Assembly (NCBI GenBank): GCA_002633025.1
Contig: NMRB01000357.1
Span: 229,040-293,039, forward strand
Source: Notospermus geniculatus
Taxonomy: Eukaryota > Nemertea > Pilidiophora > Heteronemertea > Lineidae
Direction: 5' to 3'
Length of the DNA stretch: 64,000 bases
In this document: positions 21,315 to 33,153 of the stretch, one piece after another
Position numbering within the stretch: position 1 is the first letter of the stretch
Layout of the letters: the number at the start of each line of letters is the position of its first letter
The notes under the pieces: generated by a model
What the model was told of the DNA's origin: nothing
The model's input: only the letters and a program-made list of their open reading frames with translations
Database searches by the model: none
Program-made: the position numbers and the translations under genes

Positions 21315-21869
21315 CAATATTGTCTGCCTATTATGCAATCTAAAAGAATCGATTTCTTCCATTCTCTCCTGTTGTCATCTACGTTCGTTGACGATCACCT
21401 TAGGTTTCTTTCATAAAAGACGCGCGCTGACACAACGCGGTAAGCCCAACCCTCCTCGACCACTTTATTCAATAGGACAACCATGATTGGCTCTCGCTGA
21501 CCTAACAATACCATGCCCCGCCTACGATGACAATGGCAATGAATGACCAGCTCGATCGTTCCTGCTGGACTTCAACGCCCCCATGCGACCGGTGTGTTAG
21601 AATCTGTTTTCTTTGGAAGAGTAAACAATGAGACTGGCGATCAGTCCCCCATCTTGGTCTACAATGAGTGTCTGTACTAAAGTCAGACACAACCTCATAC
21701 TTCTTCCGTGCAAATCATTGAGAAGTTCGCCGTGATTTGTGNCCATTGCTAAAGAGTTATCGGAAGGACTCGAGATTGACCACAACCCGTCAGTTCATAT
21801 TTGACTCAAAGGCACAACGTGAATGGGCGAATTGTCAAATCACACGGAATGCATCATTCTGTCGTCCAT

Positions 21870-22145
21870 TTAACGCCACGTAATAACGTTGTTTGAGCAA
21901 GACAAGATAACTAAACGTCGCCACGCCAGGGATACTAATAACGCCACGTCAGGGGTTATTTAACGTCACGTTAGGTGATAATAGCGTCACGTTAGAGGGT
22001 ACCGGAATTTAACGCCACCCACGTCAGGGAATATTTAACGCCACGTCTGGGGATATTTAACGTTATGCGTATTTAACGTCACGTTTGGGTATATTTTAAC
22101 GCCAAGTTAGGGTATACGCATTTAACGCCAACGTTAGTGCTAACG
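21870..22145. repeat. Degenerate tandem repeat TTTAACGCCACGTyAGGG
   Basis: About ten imperfect copies of TTTAACG(C/T)CACGTTAGGG with intervals of roughly 22-32 bases. Spacers are not unique and copies vary, so this is a decayed minisatellite and not a CRISPR array. Confidence 0.8.
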
Positions 22146-22181
22146 CTGAACACTACTGCGCCCTACATTTGTAACTGTCTC

Positions 22182-22276
22182 CTTTCTCTTTTCAAAGAGG
22201 AGAAAAGCACAAAAATTGACACACAATATATGATAAATGAAAAGGCAATTTCCAGAGTGTTTGCTTTCTCTTTTCA
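22182..22276. mobile_element. 69-bp truncated insertion of the snap-back family with 13-bp duplication
   Basis: CTTTCTCTTTTCA is at 22182-22194 and 22264-22276. The insert between them has AAAAGCACAAAAATTGACAC, ACAATATATGATAAATG and GGCAATTTCCAGAGTGTTTG, which matches the first part of the copy at 6700-6850. A short truncated copy with a 13-bp duplication supports retroposition. Confidence 0.75.
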
Positions 22277-22533
22277 GAGTTCGTGAAAAACTTGGTTCGC
22301 CTATGACGGACCGGGCTGATGGCCCACATCATTGATTGTCAGCTAAACTTCATGGGATAATACTGAGTCTGCCAAGTGGCTGTTGTTGACACTCCATTTT
22401 AGCCTAAAGGCTAGATTTTTATACTTTTGTGACACTGTGACGAGTGATCTTTGTGAAACATGTGATTTTGTGATACATATATTTGTAGCTCTTCAAATAC
22501 TACATTAGATAATGTATTCCCATTATCATGTTA

Positions 22534-22869
22534 TCATGGCGGACACAATGCGAGATCTCTATTACAAGTGCCAATGCATACCGTACTTTTACTTCCAAGG
22601 AACCGATCGCAGATATGCTGGCCAAACCTCTTCATGTTGATTAAGTCTAGGCCATTCATACATGCTTTGTTTCGAACCAGCCTGGCGAGAAAGAACAATG
22701 GTGATTTCCCCCACTGGGGGATGGGCGAACCAATCATCTTCGCTCTGGAAGAGAACTTCCATGGTGATGACCTAATTTTGGCAAGATGGCTATCTAAGGC
22801 CTTTGGTCGGCGAGAATAGATTCTGATGGACCAGTCCATGCTGGTCAACATTTGAAGTATGGAAATCAT
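22534..22869 (-). other. Unassigned 111-codon open frame
   Basis: The minus-strand frame includes SPLFFLARLVRNKACMNGLD and FGQHICDRFLG. I do not recognise it. There is no clear acceptor or donor context and no repeat evidence, so it may be chance, an old transposon remnant or an exon. Confidence 0.12.
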
Positions 22870-22992
22870 TCAGTCCGAAGTTCGAAAAGCACAAAGTTTT
22901 TTCTGTAAGTCGTATATCTTTTCTGTTCCACAATGTTTGCGCTCTTCATCGTGCTGTAGTCGCTGCAAGCTGTTGCCGGGGTTGAGGAAAGA

Positions 22993-23205
22993 ATGAGGAA
23001 GGTGCAGAACTAACACTTAGTACTGTAGGCCTACTGTGGGAGGCGCTGTGAGCGGCTGTAGCTTTTTTACGACGTCTGACGTGTTGCACTGCGTCAAGGA
23101 CGTCGTGACGCGGCGTCATTACGTTGCTTTGCTCTGTTTTTGACGTCTTCGGTAGAATCGCTCACAGCGCCGCCCTGTCGGGATAAAATGTTATGCGGGT
23201 TCCGA
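22993..23205. repeat. Foldback family D copy (GGCGCTGTGAGCG)
   Basis: The left arm is GGGAGGCGCTGTGAGCGGCT; the right arm is GCTCACAGCGCCGCCCTGTC followed by GGGATAAA and GCGGGTTCC. The middle has ACGACGTCTGACGTGTTGCA and GGACGTCGTGACGC. Related copies are at 54978 and, in the opposite orientation, 57070. Confidence 0.75.
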
Positions 23206-24048
23206 AGCAGAAGACGCGATTCCCTACCCGGGTTCGAACATCCTTTACAAGTCGGAACCCATCAGTATGATAAAGACCCGAGACTGACGTTATGACGTTG
23301 CCAGTCGCAAAACTGAAATCTCACGAGATCTAGAGTGCAGTCATCAGAACATCGACTTCCACTGGGAACGAGGCTGCACGTGACAATCATACGTCTCGCG
23401 AGAAATCCCTCCACGGTCATACGGGAATGGCAAAAGCAGTGACGCTGTCTGCTAGCGGAATCTATCCAGCAAGCAGGTGTAATGTGTGAGAATGCCCCCC
23501 GTATGACAATGCCCACTTTATTGTTCGGCGGACACTCAAATACAGAAACACAGTGCCTCCCCCATTGTCACGTCGCGGCTTATTCCGTCAATCTTTTGTT
23601 GGGGGCATTGGCATACGGGGGGCACTGAAAAATATTACACCGGCATGGCCAGTCGTGGACACAGCATAATGGCCACAGTTCGTGTGAGAGACTGCCTGGC
23701 CTGGTGAAGTCATCATGTTCATCTGTTATTAGCTGTTAATTATATTACACGTTATCTATGTGATGGTCGCGATGTAGCCTGTCAAGCCAGTGTGATATAG
23801 TCATTGAATTTGGATTCACCTAAACTTGTTATGAAGGCATAATAACGCACGAGCCATTTCCAATGTTTGCTAATCATTCATGCAAATTTGATTGTGATAG
23901 AGCGTAACGTAAAGAGGTTAGAGCAGTTCTAGGCAGGGAAGCTGTCCTCGTCGGGCTGGATATTCACCCGAGAAATTCACCGAAGGCTCAGGTTTACGCA
24001 TCCTGAGAATATCAGGCGTTCTTACTGCTCGCTCCCTTCGTCACCGCA

Positions 24049-24096
24049 GTGAGCGGATGAAGAGGAGCGAGGTAAAAACCCCTGCTGTGGGAGGAT
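24049..24096. repeat. Right half of a family A hairpin MITE
   Basis: GATGAAGAGGAGCGAGGTAA, then CCCCTGCTGTGGGAGGATG, is the right arm only. The left arm is reduced to CTCGCTCCCTTCGTC or lost. Confidence 0.65.
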
Positions 24097-24179
24097 GGGT
24101 TTACGAGGTCTCACTGTTGCGCCTCACTGTTTCGCCCCTGAGGCTCAGATTGAGGCCCACTAAACGCGGCATCCTGAGG

Positions 24180-24285
24180 TAGGCTCCCTATGTCACGCTT
24201 GTGCTCCCTACGTCACGATGTGCTCCCTACGTCACAATTAGTGCTCCCTACGTCACCACAGTTTGTGTAGTGACGTAGGGACCAC
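24180..24285. repeat. Tandem TGCTCCCTACGTCAC repeats ending in an inverted copy
   Basis: GCTCCCTACGTCAC or a close variant occurs four times at 18-22 base spacing, then GTGACGTAGGGA in the opposite orientation. Each unit carries a TACGTCA half-CRE. Spacing and clustering could be regulatory or simply satellite decay. The frame that follows (24263-24646) is unassigned. Confidence 0.75.
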
Positions 24286-24951
24286 AGGATGGCCAAGACG
24301 TGGGACGAAGCAGGACAAGGCACCAGTCATCATAAACTTCGACCTTGACCCCGTGACGAATTGCAAGTTTGGCATTCGACAGTGGGCTTGTGCCAAGGCG
24401 CGTGCCGGTGTCATAGAATATCATGTACCCCGATATGAGGTGTCTCCCAACAAAAGATTTCTGACGGAATATAAGGGTCAACTACAATTAATAGGCCGGA
24501 CACTATTAGACAGGAACTTCTGTCAGGAGATGTCCCCTGTACAAAAGAAGGGGGCATCTGGTATCGGGAACACTTTGAATCACCTGTATTTATACGTATA
24601 CATCAATCTGATTTTGTGTCGGTTTTGTTTATGGAATTGGGTTTGAAAGTGAGTTAAAAATTGATAATTGGCGGTGAAAGGGAGAGCTTGTCTGTCTGTG
24701 GATTGCTGTAGAACCATAGGCCTACTTTGTAAAGCCCTCTGTCCTGTGAATCATGTGTCGGCATTGGTACAGTCAATTGTTGCTTGTACACTATTCTTAC
24801 AAATACTGCAAGCTTTTTTTCTGATGCACATTTGAATAGTCTCTGATATCCCTGTACATCTACATGTACATTATCCAATAAAATTCTGCACTGAAGTGCG
24901 AGTTGTTCATTCATTGACATAAATCTGATGGCATTTGATCTGAAAGCCACA

Positions 24952-25048
24952 AGTCCTCCCACAGCAGGGGCCTTTTCCTTGCTTCTCTTCATCCACTCAC
25001 ACAAACGTATGAAGAGGAGCGAGACCAAAGCCCTGCTGTGGGAGGATG
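24952..25048. mobile_element. Hairpin MITE family A copy
   Basis: TCCTCCCACAGCAGGGGCC and GCCCTGCTGTGGGAGGATG are the ends. The arms carry CTTCTCTTCATCCACTCACA and CGTATGAAGAGGAGCGAGAC. Probable diverged 9-bp duplication TGAAAGCCA / TGGAAGTCA. From 25049 to 26553 I see no gene. Confidence 0.85.
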
Positions 25049-26553
25049 TGGAAGTCATCGCGCGAGCACGAGATGTAGGCCTACAGATTATGCAATCCCT
25101 TGCTCGTGAGATGCTCCGCTGAGGGCTGCGAGGGCAGACGACGAGTGTCGCAGAGATTGAAGCGCCATCATCGATCAATGGTGGAACCTGAAGACCGCGT
25201 TTTCATCTCCGATCATAGAACTGGCTTCATCTGTTGTGTCTAATCACATTGTCCTACAGAAATTGCTTTTCCTGTCCTGATACAATCGGTTTCCTTGAGG
25301 TTATCCGTAGGACCGACAGTTCCCATCCAAACCTTCCTAAAGCCCGCTATCCAGGCACGTAGGATTTTTCTAGTAGGCCTACGAAAAATTATAAAAGAGG
25401 CTCATAAAGGGTGATTTCGGTCATAGGCCATCGATTGCCCAGCTGAAATCATTGATGAGCACCAATTTAAACCCCAATTATAACTTTTATTACCAGAAAA
25501 ATCCTAAGCGGACAACGGGCTAGACTGATCCGCTGCCCTCGCAACACTCTCCTCGAGGACAGCAACCAGTCTAAAGCAGGCCCTGTTCTTTCGAGTTCCC
25601 TCTATCCTGAAGACCCTGCTTGGCCTACTCCGCTCATAACCCAGTCTTATTTTGTGCCAACCATCTTTCTAAAATAGTTTCTCCATGAAGGCCAGGTCCC
25701 AGTGAATGACGTCGTCTGCTGTATTTGTCGCTGTCGTCTGCTCTTCATAGTTTGTAGAAAAATCACGGCACGGCGCCACTGTCCAGTCGCAGCCAAAATC
25801 AAGATGGCGGATAATTGAAACATCGATTTGTCGGATGCTTGAAAATTATCAAAATGTCAAAATTCCGATGGTATAAAACAATGTTAATGATGAATAATAA
25901 TCCCAAGGTGAGTATCCTTCTCATGTATTCTTATGATCGTCACAAAAACGCCGTATTTTTGGGGGAGAGGTGACATTTTTACGGGGGTCGGCGCCGCGCC
26001 TCTGGCTGTGGAAACAGTGTATCTGCATATGTCTACATCGGACAGCTCAGTTGCTCAGCTGACTGGCCGACATACTTGACAGTCATTTCATGTTGTCAGG
26101 TCAGAGATGGGCGCTGTTAATGATAAGGACCGGGAGGTGGTAGCGGGTTATTCTAGGTTGTGCTAGCGCCGATTTTGGCTAACAGATAGTTTCTGTTGAA
26201 AGAGTGAGAGATGAAACTGTCAACCACAGAAGTGTCAAAAGCAGTGAGTGTTGTATTTGTCATGATGTCGTATGCCTACCACAGTCATCTGCCATGTCTG
26301 GTAGGTTATTCAGTGGTGTATTAAGCCTGCTTTTGGTGTATACATGTATGTAGGCCTGTATTGGACAGAATCCTCTATCAAACCATGGAGATTGCCATGT
26401 ATGAAAATGAAGAAGGAAGCCAGAGCTCCCACAGAAAAAGAGTTGGTTCTGACTCGAGATCTAGACAGTACCGGTAGAATAGGGAAGAGGTATGTGGACC
26501 TCATCTCAGAGTAGTCATAGTTTTTTTAAATGTCACCTAAACTACAGGCATGA

Positions 26554-26910
26554 CACAGGGTTATATCTAGGATTTCAGAAGGGCACGATGCAAACTTTGT
26601 GAAAAGGGCACTTAGAAAAGGGCACTTTTTATTCGCGACATTTTTACTAACGGAATTTGAGAGGCTTGTCAGTTAAATGTCTTTATAACTCCAGTCAACA
26701 GCCAATTTTAAAAGGCAGTTTCTAAGGTGATACGACCATAAGGGACCATGCCAGAGGGTCTGGGAGGTACTAAAACCTAAAAAAAAAAAAAAAAAAAAAA
26801 ATTTTTAAGGGCACCGTGGCGCCCTGGGGGGTTAAAAAAGGGCACAGTGGCGCCCCCTTTCGGCGGCACGCCATGCCGCCTCTCTAAAATGGCCTAGATA
26901 TAACCCTGTG
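26554..26910. repeat. Foldback with CACAGGGTTATATCTAGG ends and an internal A run
   Basis: CACAGGGTTATATCTAGG and CCTAGATATAACCCTGTG are perfect inverted ends. Inside are GGGCAC repeats, a run of about 23 A, and GGCGCCCTGG / GGCGCCCCCTTT. No reading frame. Confidence 0.75.
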
Positions 26911-27620
26911 ACAGGTGATTGGCACTGTTGTCAATCCCACCTGGGAGTGATACATGTATAGTGTACTCCCAGTCACCTTATGCAGGAGATGTAACACTGT
27001 TAACCCCACCTGAACGAGAGATACTCCCAGTCTCTACATGTACGTAAGCTACAGGAGATGTAGCTGTGAACCGCACCTATAGGGGGAGTACTCCTAGTCA
27101 CCTACATGTATGCTACAGGAGATGTTGTAGCACTGTTATCCCACCTAGTAGGAGTTATACATGTAGATGTGCAGAACTATTAATCCCACTGAGTAGGAGT
27201 ACCCGGTATACTCCCAGTCGCCTATGTAAGCTACAGGAAATGTAGCACTGTTAATCCCACCTACAAGGAGTGATACTCCCAGTCACCTAAGATACAGGAG
27301 ATGTAGCACTGTTAATCCCACCTACAATGAGTGGTGCTACTCCCAGTCACCTGAGCTACAGATGTAAACTGTTAGTCCCACCTGGGAGGTAGGAGTGTTA
27401 CACCAGTCAACTAAGCTACATAAGATGTAGCACTGCCAATCCCACCTAACAAGGAGAGTTACTCATAGTCACCGAAGCTACATGAGATGTAGCACTGTTA
27501 ATCCCATCTAGTTTAGAAAGGATACCCCCATTAGGTAAACTACATGTATTTGAGATGTAGCGCACTCATCCCTCCCGCTATGTGAGATACCAGTATCACA
27601 CTGTTATTCCCACCTAGAAA
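26911..27620. repeat. Decayed satellite, 60-75 bp unit, about eleven copies
   Basis: The motif CACTGTTAATCCCACCTA recurs at about 26922, 26994, 27131, 27175, 27246, 27308, 27369, 27432, 27492 and 27597. Each is followed by GGAGT, ACTCCCAGTCACCT and ACAGGAGATGTAG. Copies differ by many substitutions and indels. Starts immediately after a foldback. Confidence 0.85.
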
Positions 27621-28026
27621 GCAGAAGGACAAGATATCTTTGTCACCTATTTCCACAAGGTTGGGATGAAAATAGAGATGATACTTTTCTGAAGTGCCAT
27701 TGATCATTATTCATACTGCAATATCCCAGTAGTTACCACCACGGACGCTTCCGTTTCATGACCTCCGACAGATCATCATCAGCCTATTTGCGTTGATGTT
27801 ATGGTTCAGTTGTCCACTCACACACTAGCTACATACTATATTATTGAATTTTCTGGCTTTGGCATAAATTATTTATTGGCAATACAATAAATATGGTGTG
27901 CCTTGATGAATTAGTGGTGGCTGGCTCGCTGGGTGAGCGGTTTTTGCTGATGCCTGCCCGAGTTCTTTCACCATCTGGTCGTTTGTTCGTCTGTTTTGGA
28001 TGAAAATTGAAATCAAAATACGATAG

Positions 28027-28195
28027 TACAGTGGTACCTCTCTATTAAGGACACCTTCAGGACTGGTAGTTGGTGTCCTTAATTGAGAGGTGTCCTGATT
28101 ACAGAGGTCAAAGTGAATAGAAATGGGCAGTTGGGCCTGAAATTTGGTGTCCTTAATAGAGAGGTGTCCTCCTGGCAGAGGTGGTTTTGTACAGC
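28027..28195. repeat. MITE with repeated GGTGTCCTTAATAGAGAGG
   Basis: TACAGTGGTACCTCTCTATT begins the element. GGTGTCCTTAATTGAGAGGT and GGTGTCCTTAATAGAGAGGT follow as inverted forms of the same end. The same end lies at the right edge of the N gap. From 28196 to 28747 nothing gene-like is supported. Confidence 0.7.
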
Positions 28196-28747
28196 AGGAG
28201 GAAACTGGAGCTTCCAGCAAGTACCGTACTCTGCAAACTGTCACATCAATGAGTCACCTTCATGTATTCTAAAGGCATATCCAGTGGGAATTGAACTTGT
28301 GACCTAACACTGTCACAAGTGACAGCCATGGACACTTTCACTTCACCACCATAGTTAAATGGTGGCTGATATTGCCAAGAAGCAAGACAAGACACTCTAA
28401 ATGATTTGTCTATAGGCCTACATACTGTGATCACCTAACCAGTGTCAACTGCTCTCCCAGCGATAAAAACTATACCCCTACCAGCCCTGTACATGTTACT
28501 GATGCATGTCTTATCTCTCCGATAGCGAAGGAGGCGATGGCGTGTTATCGATGAAGGGCAGACAAGAATCAAGATGGTGGCTGTCTGAGGACACGGAGTT
28601 GCCCACCCTGTCTGGCGTGTCGTCAACTTGTTCAATTCATTGAAACGGTGGTGATGTGCGAGATGAATGGTAAAACCATTACCCAATGCAGTGAGAAAAA
28701 AAACAGTAAGCTACATGTAGCGAACGCGATTGCTGTCCCCGACAACT

Positions 28748-29185
28748 ATGAACATTTCCCCTGTACATGTTCTCGGACGATGCATGTGCCGCGTATACAC
28801 TATTGATTTTAACACTCACTTCCCATTAGCTGTGAGTATGACAGTCTCGCTAATGCTACATGTATTGCTAGTGCTACTATTTGTGGCACTCCTACCCTAC
28901 TTCATGATTATTTGTAAAGATCATCATTGCTGCTCGCAGGTCGATCATGGCTCGGCTATAGGTTTTTACGATATCAAAAGTGAAGGATTCTACTTGATCA
29001 GGTATCAAATGATACCTGATCTGCCTGCAGCTGAATGGATCATCTTCAATCTTACGCTACAGGTTTCTCACTGGGAGGGGGTGGGTGGCATGGGGAGGGG
29101 GTATGCGAAGTATCACATGCCCGATGTTGGCAAGGTTAGGCCACTGAGAAATAATCCTTCATGTCCTTTGAGAACGGACCAATGA
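28748..29185 (+). CDS. Hypothetical small membrane-protein frame, 145 codons
   Basis: The first ATG of this open frame is at 28748. The frame contains one long hydrophobic stretch, about 30 residues near residues 28-57, including MLHVLLVLLFVALLPYFMII, followed by a Cys/His cluster (CKDHHCC). I know no homologue. Its end is next to a MITE. Absence of introns, codon evidence or a recognised domain makes a chance frame quite possible. Confidence 0.15.
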   Translation: MNISPVHVLGRCMCRVYTIDFNTHFPLAVSMTVSLMLHVLLVLLFVALLPYFMIICKDHHCCSQVDHGSAIGFYDIKSEGFYLIRYQMIPDLPAAEWIIFNLTLQVSHWEGVGGMGRGYAKYHMPDVGKVRPLRNNPSCPLRTDQ

Positions 29186-29230
29186 GAACATACAGATTCC
29201 TTGAGTTAAGGTGACCTGTATCAGAATCCC

Positions 29231-29339
29231 CATCCTCCCATAGCAGGGCTTTGGTCTCGCTCCTCTTCATACACTCGCGAGCACGCAAATGTAAAGGATG
29301 AAGAGGAGCGAGGTAAAACCTCTGTTGTAGGTGAATATG
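29231..29339. mobile_element. Hairpin MITE family A copy
   Basis: CATCCTCCCATAGCAGGGCT and the decayed right end CCTCTGTTGTAGGTGAATATG bound the element. The arms hold CGCTCCTCTTCATACACTCG and GATGAAGAGGAGCGAGG. AGAATCCC and TGAATCCC are the probable flanking duplication. From 29340 to 30183 no gene is recognised. Confidence 0.8.
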
Positions 29340-30183
29340 AATCCCTAACACTAACAGGGGAAGAATGCTGTAAGTTGCTCAACGTCTCAGCAGGTCATTC
29401 TCAAAGGATGATACTCTGGCTACGAAACCTGACCAAAATTGTCACTAGCTGTTGGATGATGCGTTTTATGGTCACCATCATTAGGATGATTACAGGGATA
29501 CAAATCAACCAAGTGTCTACCACACTTTAAGCCTCATCAGTCAATGTCTCTGATGGTATTTTGTCAAGAACCCCAGACAAAATATCCATGATATCACGAC
29601 TTGCATATGGTAATACACTAACCGTGCATGTTGACGTAGCTTCTATGTTCATTCCTCAAACATGGAGATTTGTGTGCGTCTATTGATCAGGCTGGTCTTG
29701 ATGAAGACTGAGTGTGACGCTCGGCCTGCATTCACCGTATCTGCTATGTGGAGAGTGGTTGGCGATGCACTCTCTTCTACCGGAAGCCATTGCCTTTGGT
29801 GTGCCACCGTGCCACGTTTCTATCCGCTGAAGGTTATTTTGTCAGCAGGATATCCTGCTGTGTTCACAAGTCAACAAACATGTAGTGGGTGATTTGCGAT
29901 GGTGAGTTGGGAGGGTGACAATTACTTGTTCTGACATTCCGTTTCCATGATACTTCTGATGTGATGGATTCATGCCCATTCTCAGCTGTTCTATGTTCAA
30001 TGTTTTTCTATCGCAGAAGAGGCGAGTCTTGCCCATTTGCCGACTTCCACCCTGCTAATCCCTGATCGCGGTTTATGGGACTACATTTAGTGTTTCAGAT
30101 GTATACATGTCAGCTTGTCATGATCCACTTGCGTCTTGTATTTTTAGCCCTGGTAGCCTAGTGGAACCCTGAATGTGTGAGAA

Positions 30184-30421
30184 GCCCTGATAGCCGAGTG
30201 GTTATCATGAACGCTAAGCAAGTGGCAGATCCTGGGGTGGAATCCAGCCATGCCCATAAGAGATAACTCTCCCTGGCCCTTCACGTCTGTTGCTTTGGAC
30301 CATAAGCCATGGTACTTTGTCCCTTGTGCCTTGGTGAGGGCAACCAACGGACCCCAAGTGAAGAATACATGTATGAGTTGCTCGAGATGGCCTGTTCCAC
30401 ACTTATCCACGCTATATTATT
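30184..30421 (+). mobile_element. tRNA-derived SINE
   Basis: GCCCTGATAGCCGAGTGGTT looks like an A box and GGTGGAATCC like a B box. The body with CCCTTGTGCCTTGGTGAGGG and CCAACGGACCCCAAGTGAAG is repeated in reverse at 51430-51545. It lies just upstream of the formin coding region. Confidence 0.6.
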
Positions 30422-30488
30422 TCTTAAACCTTCACCATACTTAAATTTCTATTCTTACTTGACATTTTTCAACCTTTGTATGTTTCAG

Positions 30489-30590
30489 TCTCCACATGAT
30501 GATTGAAGAAAAGACACATGGTGTAGTTCGGCCAAAGGTTGGTGGGTTGGACATTTGGGTGTCATCTGACACCTCCCCCATTTGACACTG
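30489..30590 (+). other. 5' UTR part of the formin exon
   Basis: A strong acceptor (CTTTGTATGTTTCAG) ends at 30488. The sequence that follows has in-frame stops at 30504 and 30567, so this exon portion is untranslated and an upstream non-coding exon is implied. That exon was not located. Confidence 0.6.
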
Positions 30591-33153
30591 ATGGGTCAGA
30601 AAGAAAGCAGTCATGCTGGTGCCGCTATAGGAAACATTCCAGACAAAAGAGACAGTATTAGGTCAGGAACAAGCACGCCAGGTTCCGCTCACGGAAGTAG
30701 TGAAAGTACCCCCGTCATCGCCACCCCAATTCCTATCCTTCAACCCAGACCTCCCACGACCCTACCGCCGAAGTTCGACTTCTTCTCTCTCCCCCCTGCT
30801 GCTCCGCATTCCGCTCCCACGTCCCCGGGTCCTTCGTCACCCCATCTCTCTCGATCACTTGGGAGCTCGTCACCAAAGGCTGTACCAAGATCCGTGGCCA
30901 TATCTCCAAAACATAGTCCACTACCCAGCCCGCTGTCAAGTCCGAAGTGGACAGATCCTATCAGTTATTCTCCAGTGGGAAGTCCGCGAAGTCCCAGGAG
31001 TCCAAGAAGCCTCTCGCCATTGGGGAGTCCGAGGGCTCAACGATCTGCTGGTGCACAGGTTGTTAGTGTAGTTCGACAGAAACACGGCTTACAGATCATT
31101 CCTGTGACTGGATCCGACTCATCCCAGTACCCATCCTTCATACCGTGTGACGTAAATATTGAAGCCACATCACCAGATGAACCCGAACCTACACAAACAC
31201 TCGAAGAAGAAGGAACTTTAGATAAACAGGTTATATCAATTCCTGATATAAAGCTAGGCCCACCACCTAAATCCAAAATTGCTGTGGTGCGAGCATCGGA
31301 ATCAAGGGAGACCAGGGATATTGAGAGTGACTCGCAGAAACTGTCAGAATCTTTTATTCCTTTAGCTGTGTCTGGAGTACAAGATGTGTCTCTCCCTGAT
31401 TCAGGTCGGGCGTTTCAGCTCTCACCTCCTCTGGAAGGCAACAAAACTGGCTATGACAATTTAGACTTTGCTCCAGAAATGGAGAAGGTTAAAACGCCAG
31501 AGGCAGTTGTTGCCAAGACTTTGGAGGTTCACCGAACCTCCCCCAAATCTGTGTCCCCTACGAAGGAACTGACAACAAGCAAAGTTCTTTTGGGTCGCAT
31601 TTCTCCGGTTGGAGCCAAAACGGACACAAGAACTGCATCGATCATCAAGGAATCAGTCAGTGTCTCACCGGTACCAAAATTGTCGGAATCTCTGATATCA
31701 GCTGGTGTCCCCGAAAAGATGGACATGAAGGTTGATGTGGGTGGCAATGCGAAGCAGGATTTTGAGAAGGAGAGCTCCTCTGATGCGCCGCGAGATGTGA
31801 GCTTGATGTCTGCTGATGAGAATAGGAAGGAGAGCATTGCTGGGCAAAGTCAAACTGAGGTGGCTGGTAGTCCGAAAAGGGACTTGGCAGAAACCGATAT
31901 AAATATGCAAACTACCAGTCCTTCAGCTTCTAAACACAAACCAATTGTTGTGTCCTATCCTGTTGCTACATCTCGCATGCTTTCTGGTACCGACCGCGAG
32001 TCACGACGACCGAATTCCACCGGTAGTTTTGAAGGTCAGGATTTCTCGAAAAGCCCTGGACAACGGCGACGGAAAGTGGAGCTATCTACTTCTCCACGAA
32101 GCATGTCTGTGGTGGGAATTAGTGATGACTCAAATCACCACGGAGATAATTTACAAAGACTGGGCCCGAAGTTCAGTAAATCACTAGACTCGGCCATGGA
32201 CACCCAAAGTTTGAGGAAGGCTCGTTCCAGTGAGTTGGATCAGCTGCAAGGCCAACTGATTCATATTCAGAGTAGCGGCGAGACCAAGGCGGACACTAAA
32301 ACAGAAGAATCACATTATAGTCTTACTTTCAGCAAAGACGCACAGTTAGAACGTTCCCCTTCTCCCAAAGCATTACTTAAAGCTGGCGAAGGGACAAAAC
32401 GCCTTCCATCACCCAAGGCGATGGTGACCCTTACAGGTGAGGTTCACATCAATCGCCCGCTTCCAAGTTACCCTGAGCGACCAGCCCAGGGACGTTCGTC
32501 ACCACGGGAACTGGACCATAGTGGGAGAGAACGGGATTATGAGGGGTCGAGAACGAGCTCCTCAAGAGATTACGATGGTGCCAAATCTCCCGGGAGAGAT
32601 TACGAGTTTGCGAGGTCTTCGCGAGATTATGATAATTCCAATAGACAGGATCGTCCCTCCTCACCGAAAGTCGTGTCTAAGTATAGCACGTGGGTGACAG
32701 GGCAGCGGGCGGCTCAGTTCACACAGAAAAAGAGCCATTCAGTTGATTTATTAGAGCACCCAGATACTTCTCTAGCGGCTGATAGGGGGAGCCGCCGAGG
32801 TAGTGAAGGCAATTATGATAATATGAGAATTGACGATGGAATTACTATTACTCGATTTTACGATTCCTCGGAGGATTATACTCAAAGACATTCTGGACGG
32901 GATGATGTACGATCATCCCCGACCGGCGATCAGTATTATAGATCTTTGGATTCATCAAAGGGACGGAGGTTAAAGGTCGCTGAGGTGGTTAGCAGTAGGT
33001 CATTAGAGGATGTCAAAGGTGAAAGTTCAAAGGGCAACCAGACGAAGCCCGTAATGAAGAAACCAGGACGGCGTGGGTCGATCGAGGATAACGTGCTTTG
33101 GCCGAAGAATCTTCCCGCATGTTTGGATGTCAAACAGGCAAAGCAGTTTGAAG
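30591..33153 (+). CDS. Formin exon 1: giant Ser/Pro-rich regulatory region
   Basis: This exon encodes residues 1-854 and is most of the N-terminal half. It is rich in SP dipeptides (KHSPLPSPLSSPKW, GSPRSPRSPRSLSPLGSPRA), typical of proline-directed kinase targets. Residues about 650-690 hold four RDY(E/D) motifs in a row. RRGS near residue 827 fits a basophilic kinase site. It ends with the start of the DEP-like block (VLWPKNLPACLDVKQAKQFE). Most of it is expected to be disordered. Ends in phase 1 with donor AAG|GTTAGTA. Confidence 0.92.

Noticed and set aside
21870-22145. CRISPR-like repeat spacing
   Set aside because: Repeats are imperfect, spacers share sequence, and the genome is clearly eukaryotic.
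24654-25178. 174-codon minus-strand frame
   Set aside because: A large part is a family A MITE arm, and no domain or splice context is visible.
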